Assembly (NCBI RefSeq): GCF_934330165.1
Contig: NZ_CAKRGI010000004.1
Coordinates: 1 to 64,000, forward strand
Length of the DNA: 64,000 nucleotides
Origin: an uncultured Mediterraneibacter sp.
GTDB taxonomy: Bacteria > Bacillota > Clostridia > Lachnospirales > Lachnospiraceae
Direction of reading: 5' to 3'
Part shown: in pieces, positions 63,581 through 64,000 of the stretch
Position numbering within the stretch: position 1 is the stretch's first letter
Layout: each line of letters begins with the position of its first letter
Made by a program: the position numbers and the translations under genes
Notes under the pieces: model-generated
The model's database searches: none
Told to the model about the DNA's origin: nothing
Seen by the model: only the letters and a program-made list of their open reading frames with translations

Positions 63581-64000
63581 ATGAAAGAGAGAACTTATAT
63601 TGCGATTGATCTGAAGTCATTTTATGCATCCGTGGAATGTGCAGAGAGGGACTTAGATCCACTGACGACAAATCTTGTAGTGGCAGATACATCCCGTACT
63701 GCGAAGACAATCTGTCTTGCAGTGTCTCCCTCTTTGAAAGCATATGGGATTCCGGGGAGAGCAAGACTTTTTGAAGTGGAGCAGAAAGTCCGGGAAGTGA
63801 ATATAGAGCGGAGGCAGAAGATTCAGAAAAGAGAGTTCACGGGAGAATCGACAGATGAAAGGGAACTGGCGGAGAATCCGGAGCTGGAGTTGCAATATAT
63901 TGCAGCTACACCGAGGATGGCTTTGTATATAGAATACAGCGTCAGAATTTACAGGATTTATCTGAAGTATGTTGCACCGGAAGACATTCATGTGTATTCT
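63581..64000 (+). CDS. Y-family DNA polymerase (UvrX/UmuC-like), 5' part
   Basis: The first 140 residues of a translesion polymerase cut by the window end. IAIDLKSFYASVECAERDLDPL holds the metal aspartate (D9) and the SFYASVE steric-gate region, and SPSLKAYGIPGRARLFEV is the fingers segment. The divergent TNLVVAD segment and the long insert after the fingers are as in UvrX/UmuC-type phage- or plasmid-linked members rather than DinB. GGGGAGG precedes the ATG. The SOS box upstream fits DNA-damage induction. Confidence 0.9.
   Translation, partial: MKERTYIAIDLKSFYASVECAERDLDPLTTNLVVADTSRTAKTICLAVSPSLKAYGIPGRARLFEVEQKVREVNIERRQKIQKREFTGESTDERELAENPELELQYIAATPRMALYIEYSVRIYRIYLKYVAPEDIHVYS

Overview
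The window looks like a chromosomal segment from a low-to-mid GC Firmicute of the family Lachnospiraceae (the Dorea / Mediterraneibacter / Blautia neighbourhood is my best guess; no 16S or other species marker is present). The basis is gene content and style: strong GGAGG ribosome binding sites, sigma-A promoters with 17-bp spacers, a type III glutamine synthetase, the murB-rapZ-whiA-HPr-like operon, a large SRP RNA with an Alu domain, and several families that I associate with gut Clostridia.

Layout. 1-505: folded, apparently non-coding sequence. 506-8167: housekeeping genes in mixed orientation (HAD phosphatase, glmM, ilvE, a SPOR amidase, a cysteine-desulfurase-like enzyme, a CNNM/CorC-type membrane protein), with two decayed gene ends between glmM and ilvE. 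8432-12450: cell-wall and regulatory operon murB-rapZ-whiA-HPr-like, then a lipid kinase. 12557-19829: tRNA-Glu, class II aldolase, glutamine synthetase III, an ABC-class ATPase, maf, a VanZ-like protein and a YgjP-type metallopeptidase. 20151-26619: complete F1Fo ATP synthase operon atpBEFHAGDC. 26685-33467: a degenerate GGDEF/EAL protein, an acidic tyrosine-rich HTH protein, dgt, a low-complexity protein, tadA and a small membrane protein. 33592-39607: SRP RNA (minus strand), a B12/radical SAM protein, a 33-residue membrane peptide, a PurM/HypE-like protein carrying two peptide repeats, trmL, tcdA and a rhodanese-TtcA fusion. 39741-49887: a DUF4143-type ATPase behind a 33-bp periodic operator array, then a purine-salvage block (two adenine-deaminase-family proteins and a BMP/NupOPQ-type nucleoside ABC transporter) behind an unassigned structured leader. 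50216-52961: tRNA-Lys, a zinc-ribbon protein, and a MerR regulator with matching dyads at its own promoter and at a downstream dehydrogenase promoter. 53278-59661: a complete type II-A CRISPR-Cas locus (tracrRNA, cas9, cas1, cas2, csn2, four repeats). 59717-64000: an unknown protein next to the array, a deformylase-like protein, a CutA-like protein, an MMPL exporter, and an SOS-controlled Y-family polymerase cut by the window end.

How the parts work together. The CRISPR locus is the main accessory system. The tracrRNA runs opposite to cas9, its anti-repeat pairs with the array repeat in the same lower stem / bulge / upper stem layout as the SpCas9 guide, and the best cas promoter lies inside the tracrRNA gene, so the two transcription units face each other over the anti-repeat. 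Other items worth follow-up are the ade leader RNA, the 33-bp operator array, the MerR operator pair, an HPr-like protein with Asp at position 15 but Ser46 kept, and an adenine-deaminase paralog missing predicted metal ligands. No intact transposase or prophage was seen.
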